Shown one piece after another: positions 45,112 to 56,558 of a stretch of 64,000 nucleotides of DNA. The stretch lies in assembly GCA_039654915.1 (NCBI GenBank), contig CM077596.1:46312501-46376500 (forward strand), given 5' to 3'. Origin of the DNA: Aquilaria yunnanensis (Eukaryota > Streptophyta > Magnoliopsida > Malvales > Thymelaeaceae). Made by a program: the position numbers and the translations under genes. Positions within the stretch are counted from its first letter, which is position 1. Each line of letters begins with the position of its first letter. The notes beneath the pieces are model-generated. The model saw nothing but the letters and a program-made list of their open reading frames with translations, had not been told where the DNA came from and searched no databases.

Positions 45112-47770
45112 GTGAAAGGAGCAAAAGTGTTTTCTAGGATTGACCTCCGATCTGGATACTTTCAGATTAGAGTTAGGGAGGAATATATCCTGAAAGCTGC
45201 CTTTAAGACAAGGTATGGACACTATGAATATACAGTTATGCCGTTCGGTGTGACTAATGCCCTAATAGTGTTCATGGAAGCTTTGAATCAAATTTTTAGA
45301 CCATTTCTGGATCAGTTTGTTGAAGTTTGCATCAATGTCATTTTGGTGTACTCACAGTCTTCTTTAGAACATGAAGAGCACATTAAGATTGTTTTGCAAG
45401 TGCTGAAGGATAATTGGTACTATGCAAAGTTGTCTAAGTGTGAGTTTTGGTCCGAAAGGATTCAATTTTCTGGGCACATCATCAGTGCTCAAGGTCTGTC
45501 AGTTGATCCTGAAAATGTTCAGGCAGTAGTTGAATGGTTCTGGGCACATCATCGGTGCTCAAGGTCTGTCAGTTGATCCTGAAAATGTTCAGGTAGTAGT
45601 TGAATGGAAGAAACCAACTACAGTTATTGAAGTGAGGAGTTACTTGGGCTTGATAGGTTACTGCAGGTAATTCATAGAGAAATTCTCTGTGATAGCTACA
45701 CCATTAACGGCCTTGACCAAGAAAACTCAGAAGTTTGAATAGACACCGAAGTGTGAGGAAGCTTACATGGAGTTGAAGAAAAGATTGACTAGTGCACCGA
45801 TACTCATTCTTCCATATCCGAGCAAGGCTTTTATAGTATACACTAATGCCTTGAGTTTTGGTTTAGGGTGTGTATTGATGCAAAAGAGTCAAGTGATCGC
45901 CTATGGTTCAAGATAGTTGAGGTTTAATGAGTTGAGCTACCCTATTCACGATCTTGAGCTAGTAGCGGTAATCTTTGCACTCAAGCTGTGGAGGCATTAC
46001 ATGATGGGGAGATCGTTCAGGATCTTCACCGATCATAAGAGTTTGAAGTATTTATTCACATAGAATGATTTAAACATGAGGCAACGTTAGTGGATTGAAT
46101 ACTTGAAAGATTATGATTGTTCAATTGAGTACTGTGCAGGTAAAAGGAATGTACTAGCAGATGCTTTAAACTGGAGGTACACAATAGTGATCCTATCTAA
46201 GGATCAGGCCACGAATTCCTCAAAATGAGCTTTGGATGATTGTTTCTCAATTTTGTATGAATTTTGGCAGAACCAAGAGAAATCCCTAGTTTACATTCTG
46301 GAAATACAATCAACTTGGTTAGTCAGAGTTACAGATGCTTATATAAAAGATCTATTATTGAAGAAAATTTCAGGAGGAATGAAGCTTGGTACTGTGAAGA
46401 AGGAATTCTAGTACAAAGATGGGATACTACACCATGGAGATCGTCTTTATGTACCAAATGTGGAAAGACTTAGGTAGCAAGTCCTACAGAAGGCATATAG
46501 TAGTACTTTGAACGTTTACCTGGGCATTAGTAAGATGTATCATGACTTGAAAACGCATTTTTGGTAAAGGGATGTAGAAGGACATGTGGCAAAGTGTTTG
46601 ACATGCCAAATGGTTAAAGCTAAACATCAGAAACTAGCAGGTACATTTCAGAGTTAACCTCTTCTAGTGAGGAAGTGGGGGTCAATTACTATGGATTTCC
46701 TAGTAGGATTGTCAAATACTTGAAGTCAGCATGATGCTATATGGGTAGTGATTGATCGGTTGACGAAGTTAGCACACTTTATACCTATCAAGATCTCTTA
46801 TACATTAGAGAGAGTAGCTCAGTTGTACCTCCAAGAGATTGTGAGACTCCATGGTATACCAAATCAGATTATATCTAATAGAGATCCTCGGTTTGTGCGA
46901 CAGTTTTAGAATGCTTTCTAGGAGGAATTGGGAAGCAAGGTTAGTCTCAGTACCGCTTTCCATCCGTAGACTGATGGGCAATCTGAGAGCAATCTGAGAG
47001 AGTGATCCAAACTTTGGAGGATATGTTACGTATGTGTGTTATTGATTTCAGAGGTGATTGGAATCAACATTTACCACTCATTAAGTTTGCTTATAATAAC
47101 AGTCATCTAATTGTTATAGGTATGGCACCATACGAGGCTTTATATGGAAAACAATGTATGACGCCCCATTGTTAGGCAAACTCTTTAGACAGAGCCGTTA
47201 TCGTTCCTAAGATCATAGCTGATACCATATCTAAGATCAAGTTAATCCAGAAACGGATTAAGGCAGTCAACGACAGATAGACCAAGTATGCTAATTTGAG
47301 GATAAAAGACTTGAGTTTTGTAGTTGAGGATAAAGTACTTCTCAAAGTGTCGCCCAAGAAATGAGTTACCTGGTTTGGGCAGAAGGGTAAGTTAGCCCCT
47401 AGGTACATCGGATCCTATGAAGTATTGGAGCGAATAGGGAAAGTTTATTATCGGTTGGCGTTACCACCCAACTTGTCCTAAGTACATAACGTGTTTAATG
47501 TTAGTCTACTCAGGAAATGCATAACGGATCTAGGACAGGTAGTTAGTCCTTCAATGGTACCTATCTAGGAAAACTTAACCTATGAAGAAAAGCCCGTTCA
47601 AATACTTGATAGGCAAGTCAAGAAACTTCGAACCAAGTGGATTCCAATAATTAAGACCCTTTGGTTTAACCATAATGAAGAGGAAGCTACCTGGGAAATG
47701 GAGTAGGATATGCTGAAAAGATATCGTAGTGTTTTTCCTCAATTGCAGCAGAATTTGGGGGACCAAATTC
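45112..47770 (+). pseudogene. pol: RT, RNase H and integrase remnant of element C
   Basis: Begins inside RT with [20 protein letters not shown] and [16 protein letters not shown]. The catalytic block reads VCINVILVYS, so both Asp residues of the usual FIDD are lost. RNase H pieces include [15 protein letters not shown] (first Asp changed to Asn) and [12 protein letters not shown]. Integrase pieces are MTCQ-like CLTCQMVKAKHQ, SITMDFLVGL, ISNRDPRFV (Asp to Asn) and an altered TDGQSE motif. The end carries the chromodomain-like NHNEEEATWEMEQDMLKRY. About twenty stops and several frameshifts, one from a 70-bp tandem duplication, show long decay. Confidence 0.85.
45468..45607. repeat. 70-bp tandem duplication in element C RT
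   Basis: 45468-45537 is repeated at 45538-45607 (both start TTCTGGGCACATCATC and end GTAGTTGAATGG), with two base differences. A 70-bp unit shifts the reading frame. Confidence 0.9.
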
Positions 47771-47773
47771 CAG

Positions 47774-47786
47774 AAGGAGGGGAGAA
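47774..47786 (+). other. Element C polypurine tract
   Basis: AAGGAGGGGAGAA immediately before the 3' LTR. Confidence 0.75.
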
Positions 47787-48167
47787 TGTTATGGCCCTTC
47801 TAGTGGGAAGCATGCCCGAGGAAGGTAAATTGCTCTAAATCAAGTTTGGAAGCTTACTTCAAGTTTACATAGCAAGAATAGGAAATTTTAGCAAAATTCA
47901 CTAAGTTCCGAGAAGGTTAAGGCACTAAATGAGGTTTAGGGGAAAAATGGTAATTTTGCATCCTAATGAGTCGAGCTAAGGCCCGAGTGATTAAAATAAA
48001 TTTTTATAACCTAAATTTTAACTTTAACGCAAACTTAGTTGAAATAAATAAAAAATTGACCGACAATGACTAAGGTTTCCAAAAGAAAGGGGTGTAAGTG
48101 TTCCGTGTCTAATACTTTGGTGGCTTGGGTTTTAAACTTGGTTTATAAAATGGTAAAGTGGGGGATG
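47787..48167 (+). repeat. Element C 3' LTR (truncated)
   Basis: Matches 25270-25655 to GTGGGGGATGGCT and then stops matching. The rest of the LTR and the element end are lost. Confidence 0.8.
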
Positions 48168-48276
48168 GCTACTCCTATTCAATCTCCACTATGATGGGCT
48201 TTGATGATAATAGAGAAAACTTTAGTCCTAATTGGGCCAAAAGATGAAATTTTAGGAGTCCATGAATACTTTAACC

Positions 48277-49752
48277 GAATTAGGCCCTAAACTTGGCCAC
48301 CTCGAGCGAGTTACTACTAAATTCAGCACTCACTAAAACTTGGACTTGAAATTTTAAAAACCATGCAAGTCAGTCCATTAACCACAGAATTAAATGGATG
48401 GCATTAGAGCGAGGGTGAGGAGGCTGATTAGGTTAGCTGAGGTGGCGTTAAGCTTGGGTCTTTGAAAGAGGCCAAAGAAATTGAGCAAACTGGGGATCCC
48501 CAAACTCGTAGAAATAGAGAAAGAAAAAGACGATTCAATTTCCTTTGTGAATGTTTCTCCACTGTTTTCTTGTTGAAATGAGGAGAAGGGGAATCGATTG
48601 AATTGATTTAGGATGCAGTTGACCCAGAGGTGAGAGGCTGGAAATTCTTGGACAGGGTTGATCCTTTATTGTCTGAATGTACAAGGGATGTGGTTACCAA
48701 GCTCGGTCGGAAGGAAAACTTGTTTTGTTTTACTCTGCACTAACCTTCCATTCCGAGCTGTTCATTGTCAGAAGGAGGTTGTTTGGTTTTACTCTGCATT
48801 AACAAACGGTGTTTAGGAGTTTGGGCTCAGGGGAGGCGAAGGCCAGAGGGGCTTCACCTACACGACGGACAAGACGCAGCAGTGGCCGAAAAAAGGAAGA
48901 CAGACAAAAAGGCATTAATCAATGCCATCCAAGGTTTGAGGAGGAATTGAACTAGAAAGCTGATTTCCGGTAAGATCCAAGGTCTATAACCTTTGACAGA
49001 ACCGTAAAGCTGCCAGCACTTCCTGGAAAGGGTCATCCCACGAAGCTCAAGGTTGATTATCCGATTCTATTAGGTGTTTCAGCCAGTAACTCTGATGAAT
49101 TTGCAAAGGAAACCCACCGTTGCGTTCGAGAAGTCCCAATTGCTTGACTTCCCTTGTGGGTCTTGCAGCAAATTCTTCATTCCTCGTAAGCATTTCACAT
49201 CATCTTTGACAATCGTTGAATAGCCAAGCCTAAAAACAACATCATGAAGAGCTTCAGAAACCTAAAGAAGAGAAAAATCTTCCTCAATTCGGAGCAAGAT
49301 CGCAGCTTTTTCAAAGACCCAGATTATATCAGATAAGGAACTTTCCTGGGTTCATTTCATTTTCCGATCTAAGTAGGGGAGAGACCGGCCAGAGTAGAGA
49401 ATAGGGTTGAATAGTCTAAAATGAAAGCATTGATTCTGATAAAAATTTGAGGAAATATTGATTCTGATAAAAATTTGCCAGTCAGTTGGCTATTCCTTCT
49501 CCTTCTTTTTTCCCATGTGTATTGGAGAATTTAGTGACTAGTGAGTGGTTATATTGATATGACAAAAGAGAGAAAGAAAACAATTCCACCTCAGCTATTA
49601 ATCACCACGTCACTCTCACCTAAACGCCATTAGTTAGCTACTGTAGCAATTGGACAAATTCACATAGATTTTATAAGTTTAGGGGGCAAGTTTTAGTGAG
49701 TAGTGAGTTTTGGATCGACTCATTCGAGTTGTCAAAGTTTAGGGCCTAATTC
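48277..49752. mobile_element. MULE-like element carrying a gene fragment (Pack-MULE candidate)
   Basis: The ends are inverted repeats: GAATTAGGCCCTAAACTT on the left and its reverse complement on the right, continuing through CTCACTAAAACTTG to GCTGAGGTGG, about 175 bp per side with many mismatches. No transposase is present. The interior holds a receptor-like gene fragment on the minus strand. No 9-bp target duplication could be seen next to the repeats, so the exact ends are uncertain. A short repeat GTTTTACTCTGCA occurs at 48726 and 48787. Confidence 0.65.
48925..49260 (-). pseudogene. Captured fragment of a BIR-type LRR receptor-like gene
   Basis: From 49204 leftwards the minus strand encodes DDVKCLRGMKNLLQDPQGKS, NWDFSNATVGFLCKFIRVTG and, after stops, NRIINLELRGMTLS. 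In a shifted frame it continues as the leucine-rich repeat TLDLTGNQLSSSIPPQ. This is the order of the N-terminal LRR cap and first repeats of plant BIR-type (BAK1-interacting) receptor-like kinases. A hydrophobic segment just upstream (LFMMLFLGLAIQ) could be the remains of the signal peptide. Such proteins sit in the plasma membrane and restrain BAK1 signalling. No kinase domain is present; several stops and a frameshift make this a fragment. Confidence 0.6.
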
Positions 49753-49982
49753 TACAGCTAGGGAGGATGAGCTTTTTCAGACACAACAAGTATTTTAGAT
49801 TAGTCCAAAATTTCATTCTTGTGCAAACAGTTGCTGCAGCTGCTCCAGATTCACTTCTAACTGTAAGCAGCTTTTCTGATTATTATGAACCATCTGCCAA
49901 TCTTTGAATATTATCTGTGAAAATTTTGACCAATCGTCAAGGTCTGAGTTAGTTTTGTTGGATTTAAGGTTGTTTTCAGAAT

Positions 49983-50440
49983 TTGATGCTGCAAGGAGGT
50001 CATTTTGAGACTCATATGGCACCGACGACCAAGCCTCGTGGTGTTATCTTCTCACGCCTGCTCCCCAAAACAACTATTGACAAAGAAATGAACGTGAAGG
50101 GAGAGATTTTGCAGCGTTGGTCTAGTGGTCAAGGAGAAGAGTCCACCAACTTCCGGGTTCAGATTAATTACAAGGAGAAGGTCTACCCGATGACTGGCCG
50201 GAATCGCCTAGGAGAGAAGTACAAGAAATGGATTCTATCTACTGGCTAGTTAAACTTGGTTCGAAAGAATGGGTTGAAAGAAGGAGGCAAAAAGACCCTT
50301 TTCGAGCGGAATAAAGATGGAGGCATCTTTGTAATGGTGGATGGACTAGTTTCATCGGAGTTGATTGGTCCTAATTTCATTTCAGCATTTGAGTCATTGA
50401 TGCAGTTGCACTCGGTCCCTCCTTTCACTACTGGGGAATT
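49983..50440 (+). pseudogene. Unrecognised gene-like region, upstream part
   Basis: An 88-codon frame (49983-50249) with GEILQRWSSGQGEESTNFRV and YPMTGRNRLGEKYKKW has the look of a real conserved protein. A second frame (50256 onwards) encodes KDGGIFVMVDGLVSSELIGP and NFISAFESLMQLHS. I do not recognise the family. The region is cut at 50440 by a Copia LTR; 54983-55130 may be its other side. Frame breaks at about 50250 could be an intron boundary or decay. Confidence 0.4.
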
Positions 50441-50597
50441 TGTTAAAGATGTTTATGTTTTTCCTTGCTTTGTTTTCTTCTTTCACAAGTTATGTATCAA
50501 AGTCCTTCTAGGACTCCTGGTCTTACTCGTCCTCCTGTATTTAAAACTTCTTTTGATTGAATATAATACAAGTTTTGCTGCAATTAGCAACTTCACA
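50441..50597 (+). repeat. Copia 5' LTR
   Basis: Starts TGTTAAAGATGTTTATG and ends in CA before the primer-binding site. The first 60 bp recur at 54923-54982 with three differences. Confidence 0.8.
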
Positions 50598-50612
50598 TGG
50601 TATCAGAGCAAG
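50598..50612 (+). other. Copia primer-binding site
   Basis: TGGTATCAGAGCAAG, an exact complement to the initiator tRNA-Met 3' end. Confidence 0.9.
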
Positions 50613-50678
50613 GCTCGATCCCAAATCCTATATCCCTAAATCCCAACAGCAGCCAAGTTCTTCCTTTTTCAATCTTCG

Positions 50679-53600
50679 ATGGCGGACGAGGGCAAAAGGC
50701 ACACCTACGAGACTAGATCAAGCACAATGCCCTTTGCTTTGGATCCCTCATCTCCATTTTATCTAAACTCGTCGGACAGCCCCAGTGCAACCTTGGTCAC
50801 CTGTCTCTTTCAAGGAGACAGCTATCCAACTTGGCATAGCGCCATGAAAAATGCCTTACGTGCAAAGAACAAACTCAGTTTTATCGATCGAACTCTAGAA
50901 GCCTAGAGAAGATAATTCGATCAAACCCGCCTAGGAGAAGAACAACTCAATGGTTATAGCATAGCTATTTAATTCGCTGTCACTAGAACTGTATAGTAGC
51001 ATCGCCTATGTAGAAACGACCCATGAAGTATGCCTGGACCTCAATGAATGCTTCTCACAAGGCAATGCCCTAAGGATCTATGAGTTGAAGAGAGATATTA
51101 CCTTAATGCAGTAATTGGATTTGTCAGTTGTTGCATATAACTCTAAACTTAAAGCATTAAGGGATGAGTTAGCCACTTACTCAAATGTGCTGCAATGCAC
51201 CTATGGTGCCATGAATTAACTAGTAACCGAAAAAGAAAGTGAAAAATTGTTTCACTTCCTTATGGGGTTAAACGACAAATATGGGGTCATTAGATTGCAG
51301 ATTCTTAATATAGATCCACTGTTAAGCCTCAACAAAGCTTATGCCCTCGTAGCTAAAGAGGAGAAGTAACAGGGAGTCGTTATTTCCCGGAATGCTCCAA
51401 GAGAAGCAGCTGCCTTTGTAGCTAAGCAACCGAAGGGTCGCATTGCTGCCTCGAACAAGAACATGGACAAAAGCAAGCTGCATTGCTCCCATTTTGGGAA
51501 GACAGGGCATCTCTCAGAAGTTTGCTTTGAACTTATTGGTTACCCAGACTGGTGGGAGAACCTAGGGAAGAAAACACAGAAAAAAAATGACAGGGAAGTC
51601 TGGCAGGACTACAGTGAATAAAGCAAGTACAAGTAGTGGTGTCGATGCTCTGAAGAAAGAGGATGGCAATCTAAATATCACACAAGAGCAATTCAACCAG
51701 TTCATGACTCTCCTATCTAATCAGAACACAGTTGCTAATTTTGTTGGTAAAGTCTCCAAACTTTCCTCAAGATGGATTATTGATTCTGGCGCTTCTAAGC
51801 ACATGACATCGCAACTAGCTTTGCTTACAAACTGCCAATTGGCTACATCTTACTCGCCAGTAAAATTACCAAATAGGAGTTGCATGAAAGTGCATTCTTA
51901 TGGCCAGCTGTCGTTGACTCCTAATTTTAAATTGAATAATGTCCTATATGTGCCTTCGTTCACTTGTAATCTGTTGTCTGTCAGCCATATTACAAAGGCG
52001 TTGAACTGCTCCGTGACCTTTTTCCCAAATTTCTGTGTAATGCAGGACCTGATGTCGAAGAGGCTAATTGGCAAGGGTGAAGAGTATGATGGATTGCACT
52101 TCTTCAAGGAATTCAAGGTGCATGCAGCAGTCCCAAAGTCAGCTGAAAAAACCACAGTTACCTGGTATAGACGATTTGGCCATTTACCTTTTGAAAAATT
52201 GTTGCAAATTCCTTAACTTAGCAGCTTATCTTTTAGGAATTTAAATAAATGCTATGACTCTTGTCATCGGGCCAAGCAAACCCAAAAACGTTTCTAAGAA
52301 GCTTGAGTACCAATAATTAATGCTTTGATTTAATACATATTGATATTTGGGGACCATACAAAACACCTTCATTGTCTGGTGCTCATTATTTTCTTACCAT
52401 TGTTGACGATTACAGTCGTTGCATGCGGGTGTATATGATGAAACACAAATCAGAAGCTGCCGTTCACTTTGCCACATACTATGCCATGATTAAAACTCAA
52501 TTTAGCAAAACCATACTTCAAGTGAGAAGCGACAATGGTCAAGAATTCATTGCTAGCCCACTCCTTTCATTCCTTAGACAAAATGGCATCATTCTTCAAA
52601 CTTCATGCATCAACACTCCCTAACAAAATGGAGTAGTTGAAAGAAAACATTGTCACCAGCTTAAACGTGCCCGAGCCCTCTGGTTTCAAGCCAGCCTTCC
52701 TATAAACTTTTGGGGTAAGTGTGTTCTTACAACTACCTACCTCATCAATCACATGCCATCATCAAAGCTTGGAGGAAAAAGCCCATATCAGGTGTTGTTT
52801 TCTAGAACCCTTTCCCTTGACCACTTATGGGTGTTCGGTTGTTTAGGCTATGTTCATTCAAAAACCCCTGATAAATTTCAAGCTAGGGCTAAACCTTGTG
52901 TGTTTGTTAGGTATCCTGTTGGCCAAAAAGGTTACAAAATGTTTGACCAAGAATCACGTAAAACCTTTGTTTCTCGTGATGTAACCTTTTATGAGGATTA
53001 TTTTCCTTTCCAAACTACCAATAAGCCTGATACCCAATCTCAGTTTGTCCTTAACCTTGCCCACCACGAAGATGAACTCATAATTGAAACGATGCAACCC
53101 ACACCACAATGTTTAAAGGCCGAAAACTCACCTAAACCCAATCACAATGAGAGTCTTGAACTTTGACCTGAAACACGACCTCAGCACAACCGTCAGCTTC
53201 CTTTCTATCTCCAAGACTATGTGCATGAGTTGTATGGAGAAAGCAATCCATCACCTCCTTCAACAGTCAATCAAGCCTCTTCATCGTCAGGTAAGCCTTC
53301 CACTTTGGCCTTATATCTGTCGAATACACGTTTTGTCATGAAACACAAGGTTTTTCTTGCAGCAATATCTTTTGGCTTAGAACCCAAAAATTTTGCTGAA
53401 GCAAATGCAGAGCCAAAATGACGTGATGCTATGTGGCAAGGGATACATGCTCTTGAAAAAAATAAGACATGGACTATAGAGAGGCTGCCACCTAGGAAGA
53501 AACCTATTAACTGTAAGTGGGTTTATAAAATCAAATACAAGGCAGATACACCATTAAGAGGTACAAAGCTCGATTAGTAGTGAAGGGGTTTAGTCAGGTT

Positions 53601-54915
53601 GAAGGAATTGACTATAACGAGACCTTTGCCCCTGTAATAAAGCTCACCATCGTTAGGTGTGTATTGGCCATTGCTGCAACGAAAAACTGGCACTTGCATC
53701 AACTTGATGTCCATAATGCCTTTCTTCAAGGTGATTTGAATGAGGATATATATATATGGTCTCGCTGCCAGGAATGATCAAACAGGAAGGCAACCAAGTA
53801 TGTAAACTTCAGAAGTTCCTTTATGGATTAAAACAGGCCCCTCGATAGTGGTTTGAAAAGCTATCAGGTGCACTTGTTCAATACGGTTTTCTTCAATCCA
53901 AGGCAGACTATTCTTTATTCACCCAAAAATATAAGAGGCACTTCACTGCTATCTTGGTTTATGTTGATGACATGATTATTGTTGGAAGTGATGCCACTTA
54001 AATCAACGAGTTGAAGAGTTATTTGCATGATAAATTTCAGTTGAAGGACTTAGGGAAGTTGAAATACTTTCTCGGTTTGGAGCTAGCCTAGACCCCTGAA
54101 AGGATCTTCCTTTCTCAAAGGAAATATGATGTTGACTTGTTGAAGGATACAGGGATGATAAGTACCAAACCAAGTCACCTCCCTCTTCAACAGCATCATC
54201 GACTCAGTTCTGTTGAAGGTTATAGTCTACAAGATCCAGGACAGTTTAGAAGACTTATTAGCAAACTTATTTATCTTAGCATTACCTTGCCGAATATCAC
54301 ATATGTGGTGAATCTCCTAAGCCAGTTTATGAAAGAGCCTTGTGAACAACACCATAACACAGCCATGCAAGTTTTGCGGTACTTGAAGCAAGCTCCCGAG
54401 CAAGGTTTCTTCTTTCCAGCTAAAGGTTTTCTTGCGTTGCATGCCTTCTGTGATGCTAATTGGGCAGTGTGTCTTAAGACACGATGATCTACTACTGGAT
54501 TCATTGTCAAGCTTGGCAATGCATTAATCTCATGGAAGTGGAAGAAACAGTCCATCGTGTCACGATCTTCAGCAGAAACCGAATATCGATCAATAGCGGT
54601 GCTATAAATGAGTTGACTTGGCTTAAAGTGTTGCTTAAAGATCTCACTATTGATCAAACTAAACCGATGACACTTTATTGTGATAACCAAGTAGTTGTCC
54701 ATATTACAACAAACCCAATATTTCATGAGCATACAAAGCACATTGAAATTGACTGCCACTTTGTACATGATAAGATAGCATCAAAGGATATCATACCTCA
54801 CCACATTCCTAGCAAGTGCCAACTTGCAGATGTGTTAACAAAGGCGCTAGAAGGAACTCGATTTGATTTTTTTGTGAGCAAGTTGGGCATGCTCAACCTA
54901 CATGCTCCAACTTGA
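50679..54915 (+). pseudogene. gag-pol: Copia Gag-Pol, broken
   Basis: Gag starts MADEGKRHTYETRS with SPFYLNSSDSP and PTWHSAMKNALRAKNKL. A zinc knuckle near 51481 reads CSHFGKTGHLSEVC, its second Cys replaced by Phe. Protease at 51775: IIDSGASKHM. Integrase: zinc-site remnant WYRRFGHL (first His lost) and CYDSCHRAK, then IVDDYSR, VRSDNGQEF and NGVVERKH, so the DDE residues remain. RT from about 53430 has [21 protein letters not shown] and the catalytic YVDDMIIVG near 53960. RNase H spans about 54450-54900 with CDANWA and [11 protein letters not shown]. Stops (for example TAA after INTP at 52621, TGA at 54485) and frameshifts inactivate it. Confidence 0.85.
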
Positions 54916-54922
54916 AGAGGAG

Positions 54923-54982
54923 TGTTAAAGACGTTTATGTTTTTCCTTGCTTTGTTTTCTTCTTCCGCAAGTTATGTATCAA
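54923..54982 (+). repeat. Copia 3' LTR (truncated)
   Basis: Follows the polypurine-like CTTGAAGAGGAG and matches the first 60 bp of the 5' LTR, ending at TGTATCAA. Confidence 0.8.
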
Positions 54983-55130
54983 CAACTGCCTTGTTACTGT
55001 AGCTGAGGCATTGCTCATGTTGAACTCGGCTCCGCCAGCGGCACTTAATAGAGCTATGATGATTGACCTGAATTTCACTCCGACCACCGAAGCGTTGGAC
55101 CTGAATGCCACTCCAACAGCGTCTGGCTAA
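54983..55130 (+). pseudogene. Unrecognised gene-like region, downstream part, with two DLNxxP motifs
   Basis: The frame running out of the truncated LTR encodes LVTVAEALLMLNSAPPAALN, then MIDLNFTPTTEALDLNATPT and a stop at 55128-55130. DLNFTP and DLNATP both fit the DLNxxP form of the plant EAR repression motif. It may be the C-terminus of the gene-like region at 49983-50440, split by the Copia insertion. Two short motifs can occur by chance, so this is tentative. Confidence 0.35.
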
Positions 55131-55430
55131 ATCGCGCACAATTGAGTGATCGAGCTGTAGAAGAGTTTTGAGGAACACTGCGCTGGAAGTCACAAATCTT
55201 TAGCTTTAATTGCAAATTAGTCCTCAACCTTTATTCTGTTTTGTATTAGTCCAATAGTAGATTTGGTTTTACCCACTGTTTTGTATGTTATGGCTTTTAA
55301 AGATATGATACTCTTAGTGTCATGGCATTTTCACATGGAGTAATTCGTGATGGCAATTTTTTCTATTGTTCTGAATGATAAATACAATAGTATATATATG
55401 TGGACAAAGTGACCTAACTTCCCTAAAAAT
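55131..55430. other. AT-rich interval, no recognised feature
   Basis: Possibly a 3' untranslated region of the preceding gene-like frame. No terminal repeat or RNA gene seen. Confidence 0.35.
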
Positions 55431-55793
55431 GTTACTATAAGAAAAATGGCTTTTACTTACTGAAATTTTCATCATAATAAGTAAGAATTCTGGACACAAA
55501 AAAGATACTCAGACTATTTTGGACTCGTCACAAAAATTACTTGTGACACATTTTGAAGGATCATAAAAGATAAAATTTTAGGTACTAAACAACTTGTAAC
55601 TTATATGCTTACATTTGTGCAAAAAATTTAGTCACAAATAAATAAAATAATTGTTACGATTATTCTATCACAAAATGATCAGTTTACAATGACATAGTAA
55701 ACCATCACAAATCATGTGTAACCATGTCAAATTATTTTTGTCAATTCTGCATAAACAAATGTGAATTTTTTTTTTCTCAAATTATTTGGTAAC
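55431..55793. mobile_element. Possible end of a CACTA-type DNA transposon
   Basis: TTACTATAAGAAAAATGGC resembles the CACTATAAGAAAAA terminus of plant CACTA elements, with the initial C changed. It is followed by repeated GTCACAAA/TTGTGAC-like phrases in both orientations that look like subterminal repeats. The other end was not found. Confidence 0.35.
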
Positions 55794-55801
55794 CAATGGC
55801 T
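55794..55801. repeat. Probable 8-bp target-site duplication, left (hAT-like element 3)
   Basis: CAATGGCT, compared with CAATAGCC at 56767-56774; six of eight positions agree. Confidence 0.45.
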
Positions 55802-56516
55802 CAGGGGTAAGTATAGGTTGGGTTGGTTTGGTTTTATGGTGGAACCGAACCAACCCAAAATGACCTCAGTTCTAAAATTTTTCTACCCAACCCGAAAAGC
55901 AAGAACCGAGCAGAACAAGAACCATGGTTCTGGGTTTTTCGGTTCTGGTTCTCGGGTTTTTCGAGTTTATGCCATATATATATAATAACACAAAAATTCA
56001 ATAAAACTACATCCATAACCAGTTTTATGAAATATTTAACATAATAAATAATTAAATCAATGTTTAAATATATGCACTTAGACAGATTCAAGAGAGTTTA
56101 AAATGTTGTTTTTACCAAAATGATTCAAAAGAGTTGCTTGTGGACTATTTTTCATCTTAACTAGTTTATTTTACTTCCTTCATGTAATTCCAACATTGGT
56201 ATGACATTCAATATAAAAACTAAGCCTTTAAGATTATCTTTTTCAGTATCAAAACCTAAAATATATAGATGTCATGAATTTTTAATTTCACATAGCTCCT
56301 AAATTAAAAAGAAATATGATGATTGTTTCGTAGAGAATAGCCTGAAATGAAAGATTGAAAGTAAAATGAACTAGGAGTAATCAGTCTAGGAAGCGAAGTG
56401 ATTTAAGTGAAAATGAAAAAAATTCGTAAATGATTGCACAACTTTCATATTGTTTCAATTTGGAACATCAATTTAAAAGTTTAATATAAAAACACAAAAT
56501 TCTCATTATAATTCTT

Positions 56517-56558
<42 letters not shown>

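Larger units (their letters stand above)
25270..48167 (+). mobile_element. Element C: old chromovirus-like Ty3 retrotransposon, host of the nest
   Basis: The 5' LTR starts at 25270 (TGTTATGGCCC) and the 3' LTR at 47787 with the same start. Between them, after removing inserted element A, lie a deleted leader and a degenerate RT-RNase H-integrase region. Gag, protease and the front of RT are missing. The 3' LTR breaks off at about 48167. The C-terminal motif NHNEEEATWEMEQDMLKRY resembles that of B, placing C near the Tekay/Del group. Confidence 0.8.
50441..54982 (+). mobile_element. Decayed Copia (Ty1) retrotransposon
   Basis: A short 157-bp 5' LTR is followed at once by a tRNA-Met primer-binding site, a Gag-Pol region in Copia order (gag, protease, integrase, RT, RNase H) and a partial 3' LTR of about 60 bp. 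The integrase-before-RT order identifies Copia. Many stops. Because the 3' LTR is truncated, no target duplication can be read. Confidence 0.85.

Noticed and set aside
50591..50620. tRNA gene or tRNA-like sequence at TGGTATCAGAGC
   Set aside because: It is only the primer-binding complement of tRNA-Met next to a Copia LTR; no cloverleaf is present.
54271..54768. 165-codon minus-strand frame
   Set aside because: Antisense of Copia RNase H, which is clearly recognisable on the plus strand.
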